From positions 248,001 to 312,000 of the forward strand of contig JBBAEN010000002.1 in assembly GCA_041655955.1 (NCBI GenBank): 64,000 nucleotides of DNA. The letters run 5' to 3'. The stretch's first letter is position 1, and each line of letters begins with the position of its first letter. Position numbers and translations under genes: made by a program. Of the stretch, positions 34,138 to 43,223 are shown in pieces. The notes beneath the pieces were generated by a model that was given only the letters and a program-made list of their open reading frames with translations, did not search any database and was not told the origin of the DNA. The DNA comes from Micavibrio_A sp041655955. GTDB lineage: Bacteria > Pseudomonadota > Alphaproteobacteria > Micavibrionales > Micavibrionaceae.

Positions 34138-35330
34138 GCAACATTAGGAGCATAGGCGGCGGACTCTGGCAAGTGGCGGGCGCCTGCGCGCTTATCCTGC
34201 CGCGCGCAAAAGGCCGGCAGGAGCGGCGGGTAAAAAGCCTTTTCCAGTAAAATATGGGTATGGGGCGCCGTTTCATTGGCCGCCTTGTCATGGAGATCTT
34301 CCAAAAATCCCGCGATCGGATGGCACCAGGATGGCAGGATTTCAAACCCTTTGGTCGCCGCGGGCAAATAGCGCCCGATACGGATGGGCCGCGCATTTTG
34401 CGGGTCATTTTCGGGCTTGCTGTAATTGATGATTGTTTCCATGCCGCTCAAAAGGATGCCCAGCATCCCGTCGGCGGATTCAACGGCTTTTTTCAGGAAG
34501 GGAAAATTTTCTATGGCTTCCAGATCAAAAGCGCGGTGGCCGTATATCATGCGCCGTTCCTCGTTATAGGAACGGTTGGCGGCATCGTTAAAGACCGGCA
34601 CGTTATTGCGCGTGAACATGCCGTCAATCCCGTCATAATATTTGGCCATGACCGTGAGCGGGTTTTTCGCGACCTGGTTCATATAAAGATTGATGTCGCC
34701 GCCGAACCTGTCGTCCTTGATATATTTCCCCGTCGGTTTCCTGACATATGCCCCGTGTTCGTCGAGGCGGGGATATTTGCGGGTCAGTAGATCGACATTG
34801 TCCGAAATCATCACGGCTTTTTGCCGGAGCATGAAATAATAGGCATCGTCATGGCCGGCCTTGCCCCAGATTTCATGGATATGCTCATCCATGCCGGAAA
34901 AAATGGAGTGGGCGTTCTGGCCGAGATCTTCCCAGCTGTCATGCCGCCATATCGTCGCGACGCCGACTTCCGGCCCGCCATAGGGATTGAGATCGCTTAT
35001 TTTCAGGATGCCCGTCCGCACATGCGTCAGGAAAAACAGGATTTCACGCGCCTCGTGATACCAGTTCGGCGTCTTCCCGTCGGCGCGGAAAGCATGTTCG
35101 CCCTTTTTTTCCTCCAGCAGGGCGGAAAAATTCCATTGTGCGAGCGGCCAGTCCATTTCATCGAAAAAATCATGAAAGGCTTTTTTCATCCGATCGCTGT
35201 TTTCCGGCAAGATGGCCTGTTTTTTGGTCGAGAAACCGACTTCCGCAAGCAGGTTATCGAAGGCCCTGTTGAATCTCCTCCGTTCACTGCGCGGGGTGAT
35301 ACCGGCGGCGTCTGTGAAATGGTCGTGCAT
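34134..35330 (-). CDS. RSH-like HD-domain protein (possible divergent phosphohydrolase)
   Basis: 398 residues. YHEAREILFFLTHVRTG (His 92, His 103), then IWRHDSWEDLGQNAHSIF with an HD pair (130-131) and ED (134-135), and MAKYYDGIDGMFTRN around 230-245. These resemble, in order, the HD/ED and KLADRLHNMRT-type segments of the (p)ppGpp hydrolase domain of Rel/SpoT, but no synthetase or TGS domain is present. I infer a metal-dependent phosphohydrolase of unknown substrate. It is coupled to dapE (four-base overlap) and follows the dapD fragment by about 100 bp. Could also be a non-catalytic relative. Confidence 0.5.
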   Translation of the reverse strand: MHDHFTDAAGITPRSERRRFNRAFDNLLAEVGFSTKKQAILPENSDRMKKAFHDFFDEMDWPLAQWNFSALLEEKKGEHAFRADGKTPNWYHEAREILFFLTHVRTGILKISDLNPYGGPEVGVATIWRHDSWEDLGQNAHSIFSGMDEHIHEIWGKAGHDDAYYFMLRQKAVMISDNVDLLTRKYPRLDEHGAYVRKPTGKYIKDDRFGGDINLYMNQVAKNPLTVMAKYYDGIDGMFTRNNVPVFNDAANRSYNEERRMIYGHRAFDLEAIENFPFLKKAVESADGMLGILLSGMETIINYSKPENDPQNARPIRIGRYLPAATKGFEILPSWCHPIAGFLEDLHDKAANETAPHTHILLEKAFYPPLLPAFCARQDKRAGARHLPESAAYAPNVA

Positions 35331-35432
35331 GGGTATTTCTATAATCCTATCAAATGCCCGCGCGTTATAGCATAAATTTATCCCGGCACAACCAAAATAT
35401 GTAAAAAATAAGTATGTTCTTATGTATTCTGG

Positions 35433-35840
35433 TTAATCGCGCAGCAGCTCGTTAATGCCGGTTTTGCTGCGGGTCTGCGCGTCCACGCGCTTGACGATGA
35501 CCGCGCAGGCTAAAGATGGGGCCGCTTCTCCCGAAGGCAAGGACGCGCTGGCCGGAACCGTTCCCGGCACCACGACGGAATAGGCCGGTACGCGGCCCCT
35601 GAAGACCTCCCCGCTGGCGCGGTCGATGATTTTGGTCGAGGCGCCGATAAAGACGCCCATGGACAGAACCGCGCCTTCTTCGACGATAACCCCTTCCGCA
35701 ACCTCGGAGCGTGCGCCGATAAAAACATTATCCTCTATAATAACGGGCCCTGCCTGAAGAGGTTCCAGCACGCCGCCAATTCCGGCGCCGCCCGATATAT
35801 GGCAGTTTTTGCCGATTTGGGCGCAAGATCCGATTGTCGT
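35433..35840 (-). pseudogene. dapD: 5'-truncated dapD (tetrahydrodipicolinate succinyltransferase)
   Basis: The reading frame ending at 35433 encodes the last about 135 residues of DapD with excellent conservation: TIGSCAQIGKN, ISGGAGIGGVLEPLQAGPVIIED, NVFIGARSEVAEGVIVEEGA, GRVPAYSVVVPG and VIVKRVDA(Q)TRSKTGINELLRD. Matching stops abruptly at about 35840. The frame continues to an ATG at 36020, but those 60 residues are unrelated and run antisense to the next gene. The missing half holds the N-terminal domain and the first hexapeptide coils, so this protein cannot be a normal DapD. Deletion, inversion breakpoint or assembly join are all possible. Confidence 0.85.
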
Positions 35841-35939
35841 ACAAGATGAAAATCCTTTTATTTCAAACGTCTTTGCAGGGTTTCGGGAACTTGCACGGGG
35901 CGCTCCGCGTTGGCAACCGATACGCGGAAGGAAAGAGCC

Positions 35940-37052
35940 ATGGCCTATATAAGAAAGATAATAGCCAAAGAAGAAACGCTGCATGGCATTGCCCGTTTGC
36001 ACTGGATTTATATCCTTCACGGGGTTTTATGGTTTTTTATTCTGGCCGGTTCCGGCTGGCTTTTGAACAGCGCGATGACAAGGCTGCTGGTCGCGACGGC
36101 GTCCGCCACCGGCAATGTCGCCTTTCCGTCGTTATTTTTAAACGCGACGGGCTGGCTGACCTTCTTTCTAATGGCGGCGGGATTTTTTCTCTTCCTGCTT
36201 TTTGTGATGAAGGTTCTCTTTACGGAAGTCGGGCTGACCGAACGCCGGGTCATCCATAAAACAGGGATGATCTTTATCAAGGTGCATCAGATAGATATTG
36301 AGGAAATCCGCGGCGACCAGATCGATCTCGGCTGGTTCGGAAAATTCCTCGGCTATGGGTATATCATGCTGGATTGCCGCTTTATCGGCGATATCCGGCT
36401 TCCGGCGATCGAAAATCCGGAACGGTTTATCCGCGGGCTTCATGCGCTGCGCGCCGGGGTGCAGGATTCCCTTTCGGTCGTCCTCGGCAAGGGGGAGAAG
36501 AAGCCCTTGCATATTATTCGCGAGGAAGAGCAGGGCGGCTGGAAGGCGGGAAGCGCGGGGCCTTCGGATCCGTCCCCGCAAAAACCCCGGCCGGAAATCG
36601 AACCCGGAAAACCGGGGCGGCAGCCGGAGATAGAGCCGCCCAACGTCCCGCCCGTACCGGAAATCCAGCCGGAGCCGACGCCGCACGCGCCCCCGCCTTC
36701 CAACCCGCCGCAAGAACCGGAAAGGCCGCCGCCGCAGCCTGTCCAGCCTATACCCGCCCCCGCGCCCTCGGAGCCGCCGCTCCAGCCGCCATCGGACAGG
36801 CAGGGAGAGCATGCGGTAAGCGCGCAGGAGGTGACGCAAATCGTCCGGCAGGAAACGGTGCATATGGCGCAGCAGGTCGTAAAGGAGCTGGCGGAACAAG
36901 GGCTTTTGCAAAAGCCCCCCGCGAACGATACGCCGTCCGGCAAGCCTGACATTGACAATGATCTTGCCGCGATCTTTGATAGCGCCAGCGAAAAAAAGCG
37001 GGGCGGCGGCGATCATGGAATGCAAGGTGGAATGGAACGGATTATCCATTGA
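35940..37052 (+). CDS. Bacterial PH-domain membrane protein with proline-rich tail
   Basis: 370 residues from the ATG at 35940 behind GGAAGGAAAGAG; a TTG ten codons earlier is possible. Two membrane helices (WIYILHGVLWFFILAGSGWLL and GWLTFFLMAAGFFLFLLFVM), then a bPH2-like domain of about 80 residues (LTERRVIHKTGMIFIKVHQIDIEEIRG...ENPERFIRGLHALR), then about 130 residues of Pro/Glu-rich disorder and a short helix (VTQIVRQETVHMAQQVVKEL). Membrane-bound, function unknown. It begins about 100 bp from the dapD breakpoint and overlaps the FemAB-like gene by 38 bases. Confidence 0.72.
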   Translation: MAYIRKIIAKEETLHGIARLHWIYILHGVLWFFILAGSGWLLNSAMTRLLVATASATGNVAFPSLFLNATGWLTFFLMAAGFFLFLLFVMKVLFTEVGLTERRVIHKTGMIFIKVHQIDIEEIRGDQIDLGWFGKFLGYGYIMLDCRFIGDIRLPAIENPERFIRGLHALRAGVQDSLSVVLGKGEKKPLHIIREEEQGGWKAGSAGPSDPSPQKPRPEIEPGKPGRQPEIEPPNVPPVPEIQPEPTPHAPPPSNPPQEPERPPPQPVQPIPAPAPSEPPLQPPSDRQGEHAVSAQEVTQIVRQETVHMAQQVVKELAEQGLLQKPPANDTPSGKPDIDNDLAAIFDSASEKKRGGGDHGMQGGMERIIH

Positions 37053-37986
37053 CGAATGGGAGCGGCGCTTTGCCGCCATCCCCTTTTCCAACTTTTTACA
37101 ATCATACGGCTATGCCCGCGTTTATTGCCCCCATGCGCGGCAAAAGGCGCGGTGGGGGCTTATCCGCATTGACGGGCGCGAGGCCGGGCTTGTCCAGATA
37201 TTCGAGGCGGGATTGTTGCGCAACCTCATCCATGCCGTGATGCTCGATCGCGGCCCGCTCTGGTTCGAAGGGTATGGCAATGCGATGCATGTCAAATCCT
37301 TCTTTGCCGAATGGAACAGGCAGTTCCCGCCGCGCATGGGCCGCCGCCGCAGGATTTTGCCCGACATCGAAGACGGCGCAACCTTGCGCAAGATGCTCCC
37401 CCAGACGGGCCTGATTGAAACGGGGCAGGCAGGTTATCAGACGCTCTGGATCGATTTGACCGAAAATATCGAAGTCATCCGTGAAAAATTGAAACAGAAT
37501 TGGCGCGGCGCCTTGAACAAGGCGGAGCGGGCGGGGCTGAAAATATCATGGGCGCAGGACGCGGCGGCGCAGGCCGGCTGTCTTGCCCTCTATGCCGCCG
37601 ATAAAGGCGCGCGGGGCTATGGCGGGATTGCGCCGGAATTGCTGCGCGCCTATATGCCCGCGCTTGCGGCGAGAGGCGAGCTTTTTCTTGCCCGCGCGAT
37701 GGGCGAAAAAGACGGTGCGGATATGGGGGCGGATATAGGGGCCTTTGTTTTACTGGCCTCCCACGGGAGATCGGCAAGCTATATCGCCGGATGGTCGGGG
37801 GAGTGGGGGCGCAAAAATTCGGCCCATCACTTGCTTCTCTTCGAGGCGATCCGCATGTTACAGTCAAAGGGAATCAAGGAACTCGATCTGGGAGGCATCA
37901 ATGACGAGGCAGGCGGCGAAGGCATACGCAATTTCAAGGAAGGGCTTGGCGGCAGGCCTGTCCGCTATGCTTCTATGTATCGCTAG
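37015..37986 (+). CDS. FemAB/GNAT-type aminoacyltransferase-like protein
   Basis: 323 residues from the ATG at 37015; an upstream ATG at 36952 lies inside the previous gene. The N-terminal half has PFSNFLQSYGYARVYCPHARQ and GLVQIFEAGLL, the C-terminal GNAT half has QNWRGALNKAERAGLKISWA, ARGELFLARAMGE, YIAGWSGEWGRKNSAHHLLLFEAIRMLQSKGIKELDLGG, and ends with FKEGLGGRPVRYASMYR. The ending and the HHLLLFEAI...G...DLGG block are typical of FemAB-like peptidyltransferases that add amino acids or acyl groups to cell-wall or extracellular polymers. Substrate unknown. The next gene starts 86 bases before this one ends. Confidence 0.75.
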   Translation: MECKVEWNGLSIDEWERRFAAIPFSNFLQSYGYARVYCPHARQKARWGLIRIDGREAGLVQIFEAGLLRNLIHAVMLDRGPLWFEGYGNAMHVKSFFAEWNRQFPPRMGRRRRILPDIEDGATLRKMLPQTGLIETGQAGYQTLWIDLTENIEVIREKLKQNWRGALNKAERAGLKISWAQDAAAQAGCLALYAADKGARGYGGIAPELLRAYMPALAARGELFLARAMGEKDGADMGADIGAFVLLASHGRSASYIAGWSGEWGRKNSAHHLLLFEAIRMLQSKGIKELDLGGINDEAGGEGIRNFKEGLGGRPVRYASMYR

Positions 37987-38875
37987 CGCCGGCCTGACGT
38001 CCCTTATCGCCGCGCCCGCCGCGGCGCAGGAAAAAAAAGCCGCCGCCGCCGCGCCGTCATCCGCCAAACCCGCTTCTGCGTCCGCTTCGTCGGCCCCATC
38101 CAAAGCGCGGCAGGAAATGACCTATGACGTCTATGCGGGCGGCTTCCATGTCGTGTCGGCGGGGCTTGTCGTCGATCTGGCCGGCAAGAATGATTATCTC
38201 CTTCGCCTCAGCGCCGCGACGCACGGGATTTTTGCGAAACTTGCCCCGTGGCACGGCGTGTTCCAGACGGAAGGCTGGTACAGCCGCGCGAAAGAACAGC
38301 CCAGCCCGCGCATCCATTTTTCCGACACGACATGGCGCAGCGAAAAGGAGCTGACCGAATTTCTCTACAACAAGGACGGTTCGTTTAAGGAATACCGCGT
38401 CACCAATGAAAAGGAAAAGGGCAAGAAAGAGCGTGACGATGCCCTGACGCAGCAGACGACGGATGTCCTGAGCTCGACCCTGAAAGTCATGACGGCGATT
38501 GCCAAGGGCGGAAAATGCGAAGGCAGCGATGAAATCTTTGACGGGGATCGCCGCTATGCGCTGGTTTTCGGCGGCAGCAAAAAAGTGGAGGTTCCTGAAA
38601 GCAGGCTGAATGTCTATCGCGGCGCGGCGACGGAATGTTCGGTCGAGGTCAAGCCGATTGCCGGAAAATGGCATGAAAAGCCCCGCGGCTGGATGTCCAT
38701 TCAGGAACAGGGGCGCAGCCGCGGCACCATGCCGACCGTCTGGTTCGCCCGGATGGCCCCCGGCGAGCCCGCCATTCCGGTCAGGATTCGCGTCAAAACC
38801 GATTACGGGACGCTCTTTATGCAGCTGACCGGCTATCAGGGGGCCGGGCAATCCGTCAAACTGGCGGCGCAGTAA
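37901..38875 (+). CDS. DUF3108-family exported protein
   Basis: 324 residues from the ATG at 37901, which has GGGAGG before it and lies inside the previous gene. Signal peptide (GLAAGLSAMLLCIASAGLTSLIAAPAAAQ), an Ala/Ser linker and a beta-rich domain starting MTYDVYAGGFHVVSAGLVVDLAGKNDYLLRLSA, with WHGVFQTEGWY and a late IPVRIRVKTDYGTLFMQLTGY. The pattern 'Y.VY.GG......A' to 'TDYG....QL' is DUF3108, a periplasmic family linked to the outer membrane in proteobacteria. Role unknown. It sits directly before glmU-glmS among envelope genes. Confidence 0.8.
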   Translation: MTRQAAKAYAISRKGLAAGLSAMLLCIASAGLTSLIAAPAAAQEKKAAAAAPSSAKPASASASSAPSKARQEMTYDVYAGGFHVVSAGLVVDLAGKNDYLLRLSAATHGIFAKLAPWHGVFQTEGWYSRAKEQPSPRIHFSDTTWRSEKELTEFLYNKDGSFKEYRVTNEKEKGKKERDDALTQQTTDVLSSTLKVMTAIAKGGKCEGSDEIFDGDRRYALVFGGSKKVEVPESRLNVYRGAATECSVEVKPIAGKWHEKPRGWMSIQEQGRSRGTMPTVWFARMAPGEPAIPVRIRVKTDYGTLFMQLTGYQGAGQSVKLAAQ

Positions 38876-38979
38876 CCCTTCCAGAGGCCGAAAAGGGTAG
38901 AAAACCCCTTGTTTTCCTGTTACGTGCTGCAACAGCTTGTGACTTGAGAAGAACCGCCTATTCGGAGAAGACTAGCCTT

Positions 38980-40302
38980 ATGAAACGTCAAGAGCCTCTT
39001 GCAATCATCATTCTGGCCGCCGGCAAGGGAACGCGCATGAAAAGCGCCCTGCCCAAGGTCATGCATAAAATCGCCGGAAGGCCGATGATAGGCTGGCTTA
39101 TCGAAACGGCGCAAAGCCTTTCGCCGGAAAAAATCATCGTCGTCACCGCGCCCGGCATGGAGGACGTCGCGGTGGCGGTCGCCCCGCATCAGGTCGCGAT
39201 TCAAAAGGAACAGCGCGGGACGGGCGATGCGGTGAAACCCGCCATTCCTTTCCTGAAGGATTTCAAGGGCAAGGTTTTGGTACTGCTCGGCGATGAGCCG
39301 TTTCTGGATCGCGGGGTTCTGGAGGAAATGATCGGCTGGAACGGCCTTTCCGTGATGGCGGTGCGCCCGCTTTCCTCCAAGGGGCTGGGCCGGATGATTG
39401 TCAATGATGACGGCACGCTCGACCGCATCGTCGAGGAAAAGGACGCAAGCGAAGAGGAAAAGGAAATCCGCCTTTGCAATGCCGGGAATTTCTGCGTTCC
39501 CGCATCGCATCTCGGCAAATGGCTGGATCAGCTTCAGGATAATAACGCGCAGCAGGAATATTACCTGACCGATATCCCGAAAATTGCCGAAAAAGACGGC
39601 TTCCTGACCTATGTCGTGGAGAATGACGTGCAATGGGTCTGGGGCATCAACACGCGGGCGGAGCTTGCGGATCATGAACAGATGGCGCAGGTCATGCTGC
39701 GCGAACGCGCCATGGCGGGCGGGGCGACCCTTATCGATCCTGCGCGGGTGACCCTGAGCCATGATACGGTGATTGGCCGCGATGTGGTGATAGAGCCGGA
39801 CGTCGTTTTCGGCCCCGGCGTTGCGATCGGCGATAATGTTACCATCCATGCATTTTCGCATCTGGAAGGGGTGCGTATCGAAAGCGGCGCGTCTATCGGC
39901 CCTTTCGCGCGGCTGCGCCCCGGAACGCATTTGATGGAAAACGCCAAGGTCGGCAATTTCGTCGAGGTCAAGAAATCCACGATCGGCAAAGGCTCCAAGA
40001 TCAATCACCTGTCTTATGTCGGCGATAGCGCCGTCGGTGAAAAGGCCAATATCGGCGCGGGAACCGTTACCTGCAATTATGACGGGTTTGAAAAGCATAA
40101 AACGGAAATCGGCGACGGGGTTTTCGTCGGTTCCAACGCGACGCTGGTTGCGCCGGTCAATATCGGGGGCGGCGCCTATGTCGCCGCGGGATCGGTCGTA
40201 ACGCACGACGTTGAAAAAGATTCACTTATCATTGCGCGCGCGCGCTCCGTCATCAAGGAAGGCTGGGCGGCGCTTTACCGTCAAAAGAAAGGGCTTAAAT
40301 AA
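38980..40302 (+). CDS. glmU: Bifunctional GlmU (GlcN-1-P acetyltransferase / uridylyltransferase)
   Basis: 440 residues from the ATG at 38980 (MKRQEPLAIIILAAGKGTRM). N-terminal uridylyltransferase with the AAGKGTRMKSALPKVMHK loop and EQRGTGDAV; the C-terminal left-handed beta-helix runs from about 245 (GVRIESGASIGPFARLRPGT, KVGNFVEVKKSTIGKGSKINHLSYVGDS, ANIGAGTVTCNYDGFEKHKT with catalytic His). Makes UDP-GlcNAc for peptidoglycan and LPS. glmS begins one base after the stop, so the two are one transcript and are coupled. Confidence 0.97.
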   Translation: MKRQEPLAIIILAAGKGTRMKSALPKVMHKIAGRPMIGWLIETAQSLSPEKIIVVTAPGMEDVAVAVAPHQVAIQKEQRGTGDAVKPAIPFLKDFKGKVLVLLGDEPFLDRGVLEEMIGWNGLSVMAVRPLSSKGLGRMIVNDDGTLDRIVEEKDASEEEKEIRLCNAGNFCVPASHLGKWLDQLQDNNAQQEYYLTDIPKIAEKDGFLTYVVENDVQWVWGINTRAELADHEQMAQVMLRERAMAGGATLIDPARVTLSHDTVIGRDVVIEPDVVFGPGVAIGDNVTIHAFSHLEGVRIESGASIGPFARLRPGTHLMENAKVGNFVEVKKSTIGKGSKINHLSYVGDSAVGEKANIGAGTVTCNYDGFEKHKTEIGDGVFVGSNATLVAPVNIGGGAYVAAGSVVTHDVEKDSLIIARARSVIKEGWAALYRQKKGLK

Positions 40303-40303
40303 T

Positions 40304-42133
40304 ATGTGCGGCATTATCGGGATTATCGGCAAGGAAGACGCGGCCCCGCGTTTGGTGGAAGGGCTGCGCCGCCTTGAATATCGCGGTTATGATTCCACGG
40401 GGATCGCCTGCCTTGTGGACGGCGTTATCGAACGCCGCCGCGCACAGGGAAAGATTGTCAATCTCGACGCGAAGCTCGTGAAAGAGCCTTTGTCCGGCAA
40501 TACGGGGATCGGCCATACGCGCTGGGCGACGCATGGCGGCCCGACGGAAGGCAACGCCCATCCGCACGCGACGGACAAGGTCGCGGTCGTCCATAACGGC
40601 ATCATCGAAAACTATGCGGAGATCAAGGAAGAGCTGGCGGCGCATCAATGCCGCTTTGAAACGGAAACCGATACGGAAGTCATCGCGCATCTGATCACCC
40701 ATCATATGAAACAGGGGATGGGCGCGCAGGAAGCGGCGGATGCCGCGCTCAACCGGCTCGAAGGCGCCTATGCCGTCGCCATTATTTTCACGGGCGAAGA
40801 AAATCTGATGATCGGCGCGCGGCAGGGCACGCCGCTTGCCGTGGGCTATGGCGAGGATGAAATGTATCTTGCGTCCGATTCCTATGCGCTTGCGCCTTTT
40901 ACACGCAAGATCTCGTTCCTTGAGGATGGCGACCGGGTTTCCCTGACGCGCCAGTCGGTGCGGATCTATACGCGCTCCAACGACAATGTCGAACGGCCCG
41001 TCCGCATCACCGCGCAAAGCGGCGCCGTAAGCGGCAAGGGCCAGTACCCGCATTTCATGTTGAAGGAAATTTACGAACAGCCCGAAGTCATCGGCGATAC
41101 GCTCAATTCCTTCATCAATCCCGCAACGTCGCAAATCACCATGCCGGACGGTATCGTCGAATTGCTCGATGCCGCGCCGCGCCTGACGCTGGTTGCGTGC
41201 GGGACGGCTTTTTACGCCTGCCTTGTCGCCAAATACTGGTTTGAACAGGTCGCGCGGATGCCATGCGAAATCGACGTGGCTTCGGAATTCCGCTACCGCG
41301 AAGCGCCGATGCCCGAAGGCGGCGTCGCGATGTTCGTATCCCAGTCCGGCGAAACGCTCGACACGCTCGAAGCCTTGCGCTACTGCAAGCGGCAGGGGCA
41401 AAAAATCCTTTCCGTCGTCAATGCGATTGAAAGCACGATAGAGCGCGAATCCGACGCTGTTTTGCATACGCTTGCCGGCCCCGAAATCGGCGTCGCCTCG
41501 ACGAAGGCTTTTACGACCCAGCTGACGACGCTGGCCTGTCTTGCGCTGGCGCTCGCGGCGCGGCGCGGCAAGCTCGATGAAAAGGCGGTCGCGGAATATA
41601 GCGAAGCCCTGCGCTCCCTGCCCAAACAGGCGGCGGCGATTCTCAATCACGACAATGAAGTGAAAGAGATCGCCCGCGATGTCGTCGATGCGCGCGATAT
41701 GCTCTATCTGGGCCGCGGCTCCCTTTACCCGATTGCGCTGGAAGGGGCGCTGAAGCTCAAGGAAATTTCCTATATCCATGCCGAAGGCTATGCGGCGGGC
41801 GAGATGAAGCACGGGCCGATTGCGCTGATCGATGACAAGGTTCCGGTCGTCGTGGTCGCGCCGTCGAACGATCCGCTTTTTGAAAAAACGGCGAGCAATA
41901 TGCAGGAAACAGCCGCGCGCGGCGGGAAAATCCTGCTGATTTCCGATGCGGGCGGCGCGGCGAAACTGAAGGATATTGCGCGCTGGACGGTAACGCTCGG
42001 CGCAATCCACCCCTATGTCGCGCCGATCCTCTATGCCATTCCGGTGCAGCTTCTGGCCTATCACGTGGCAGTTGCCAAGGGGACGGATGTGGATCAGCCG
42101 CGCAACCTCGCAAAATCCGTGACGGTGGAATAA
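40304..42133 (+). CDS. glmS: Glucosamine-6-phosphate synthase (isomerizing)
   Basis: 609 residues, the normal length. The start is MCGIIGIIG, with the catalytic Cys exposed after Met removal; GHTRWATHG and the glutaminase domain follow to about 240, then two SIS sugar-isomerase domains (CGTAFYACLVAKYW, VSQSGETLDTLEAL, GPEIGVASTKAF, GRGSLYPIALEGALKLKEISYIHAE) and the invariant C-terminal PRNLAKSVTVE. Makes GlcN-6-P from Fru-6-P and glutamine, feeding glmU's pathway. No glmS ribozyme can fit between the two genes. Confidence 0.98.
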   Translation: MCGIIGIIGKEDAAPRLVEGLRRLEYRGYDSTGIACLVDGVIERRRAQGKIVNLDAKLVKEPLSGNTGIGHTRWATHGGPTEGNAHPHATDKVAVVHNGIIENYAEIKEELAAHQCRFETETDTEVIAHLITHHMKQGMGAQEAADAALNRLEGAYAVAIIFTGEENLMIGARQGTPLAVGYGEDEMYLASDSYALAPFTRKISFLEDGDRVSLTRQSVRIYTRSNDNVERPVRITAQSGAVSGKGQYPHFMLKEIYEQPEVIGDTLNSFINPATSQITMPDGIVELLDAAPRLTLVACGTAFYACLVAKYWFEQVARMPCEIDVASEFRYREAPMPEGGVAMFVSQSGETLDTLEALRYCKRQGQKILSVVNAIESTIERESDAVLHTLAGPEIGVASTKAFTTQLTTLACLALALAARRGKLDEKAVAEYSEALRSLPKQAAAILNHDNEVKEIARDVVDARDMLYLGRGSLYPIALEGALKLKEISYIHAEGYAAGEMKHGPIALIDDKVPVVVVAPSNDPLFEKTASNMQETAARGGKILLISDAGGAAKLKDIARWTVTLGAIHPYVAPILYAIPVQLLAYHVAVAKGTDVDQPRNLAKSVTVE

Positions 42134-42155
42134 AGAGCTTTACGCTTGCAAGAAC

Positions 42156-42193
42156 AAAAGGATAAAGCGGCACCAGTCTGCTTTATCCTTTTT
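42156..42193 (+). terminator. Rho-independent terminator after glmS
   Basis: A 12-13 bp perfect stem, AAAAGGATAAAGC with GCTTTATCCTTTT, around an 11-base loop and followed by T residues. It closes the glmU-glmS operon. Confidence 0.88.
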
Positions 42194-42329
42194 GCCGTTG
42201 CGGGGGCGTTAGCGGGGAAGTTTTCCGCTTTCCCCTTCAAAAACAAAGAAGGACGGTCTAGTCTGGAACGAAGAACCGGGACGGACGCGGAGCCGGATAT
42301 CATCAATTTTTAAAATGCGCGGGGATTAT

Positions 42330-43010
42330 ATGAAGAGCGATACAAGGCAAACGATCCATCCTTTTTTCTGGCTGGTCATACCGGTTTTGATGATCGTTTT
42401 CCAGGCGGGTTTCGAGCTTTTCCTGCCGCATGAAAAATTGCAGGAAATGCACACGGAAGGCGGGTTGATTGAGATCCTGCAATCCGTTGTCTTGCTGGTC
42501 GCTTTCGGTTTCGCCGTTCTGGGCGCCGTCCGCATTGACTGGACGCATAAAAAACTTATCGGCGCGTGGTTCCTTCTTGCCGTTTTTTGCACCTTCTATG
42601 TATCCGGCGAAGAAATCAGCTGGGGCCAGCATATTCTTTATTGGGACACGCCCGAATATTGGGCGCAAGTGAACGACCAGAATGAAACGAACCTGCATAA
42701 TACCTCTTCATGGTTCGACCAGAAACCGCGTCTGGTTCTCTTTATCGGGATCGTTTTCGGCGGGCTTGTCGTCCCGGCCCTGCGCCGCTGGAAACCCTCG
42801 GCCCTGCCGCAAAAATTCGCCGTTCTCTATCCCGCGGACTGCCTTGCCGTGGCGGCTTTGGGAGTGCTCCTTCCCTATCTTGCGCAGGGCGCGGGCAGGG
42901 TGTTTTTCAACATCCATCTCTTTGAGAGGGTCAGCGAAGTGCAAGAGCTTTATATGTATTATTTCGTAACGCTTTATCTCTATGACCTTTACAAACGGGA
43001 AATTTTGTAA
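42330..43010 (+). CDS. Polytopic membrane protein of unknown function
   Basis: 226 residues from the ATG at 42330. About six membrane helices: FFWLVIPVLMIVFQAGFELF, IEILQSVVLLVAFGFAVLGAV, LIGAWFLLAVFCTFYVSG, LVLFIGIVFGGLVVPAL, LAVAALGVLLPYLAQG and YMYYFVTLYLYDLY. A conserved-looking acidic motif GEEISWGQHILYWDTP follows the third helix, facing what is probably the periplasm, then NDQNETNLHN. I know the EEISWGQ motif only from uncharacterised membrane proteins. Monocistronic after the glmS terminator. Confidence 0.65.
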   Translation: MKSDTRQTIHPFFWLVIPVLMIVFQAGFELFLPHEKLQEMHTEGGLIEILQSVVLLVAFGFAVLGAVRIDWTHKKLIGAWFLLAVFCTFYVSGEEISWGQHILYWDTPEYWAQVNDQNETNLHNTSSWFDQKPRLVLFIGIVFGGLVVPALRRWKPSALPQKFAVLYPADCLAVAALGVLLPYLAQGAGRVFFNIHLFERVSEVQELYMYYFVTLYLYDLYKREIL

Positions 43011-43223
43011 GAGTATCTTGTAAAATTACAAAGAATAGAAAAACTATCGGCTTCTTTTAGAATAACTGTTCAATATTTCGGAAAATTAAAACTTGATCTG
43101 TTTGCTAATTTCGAGTTTACTGATATTCACTTTCAAGAAGTCGATAGCCGGGTGCGGCACAGCGGGCCAATACCGGGGGGTGTGACAAACCGAACGCGAA
43201 AAGCGTATCAAAGGGGAGTCAAA

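Noticed and set aside
35841..36020. Novel 60-residue N-terminus of DapD
   Set aside because: Most of it lies antisense to the start of the PH-domain gene and has no DapD features; better seen as the far side of a breakpoint.
40295..40310. glmS ribozyme/riboswitch
   Set aside because: glmU ends one base before glmS, leaving no room for a leader.
42094..42306. Minus-strand reading frame ending YSTVTDFARLRG, a peptide often seen in database entries
   Set aside because: It is the antisense of the invariant GlmS C-terminus PRNLAKSVTVE, so it is a shadow of glmS.
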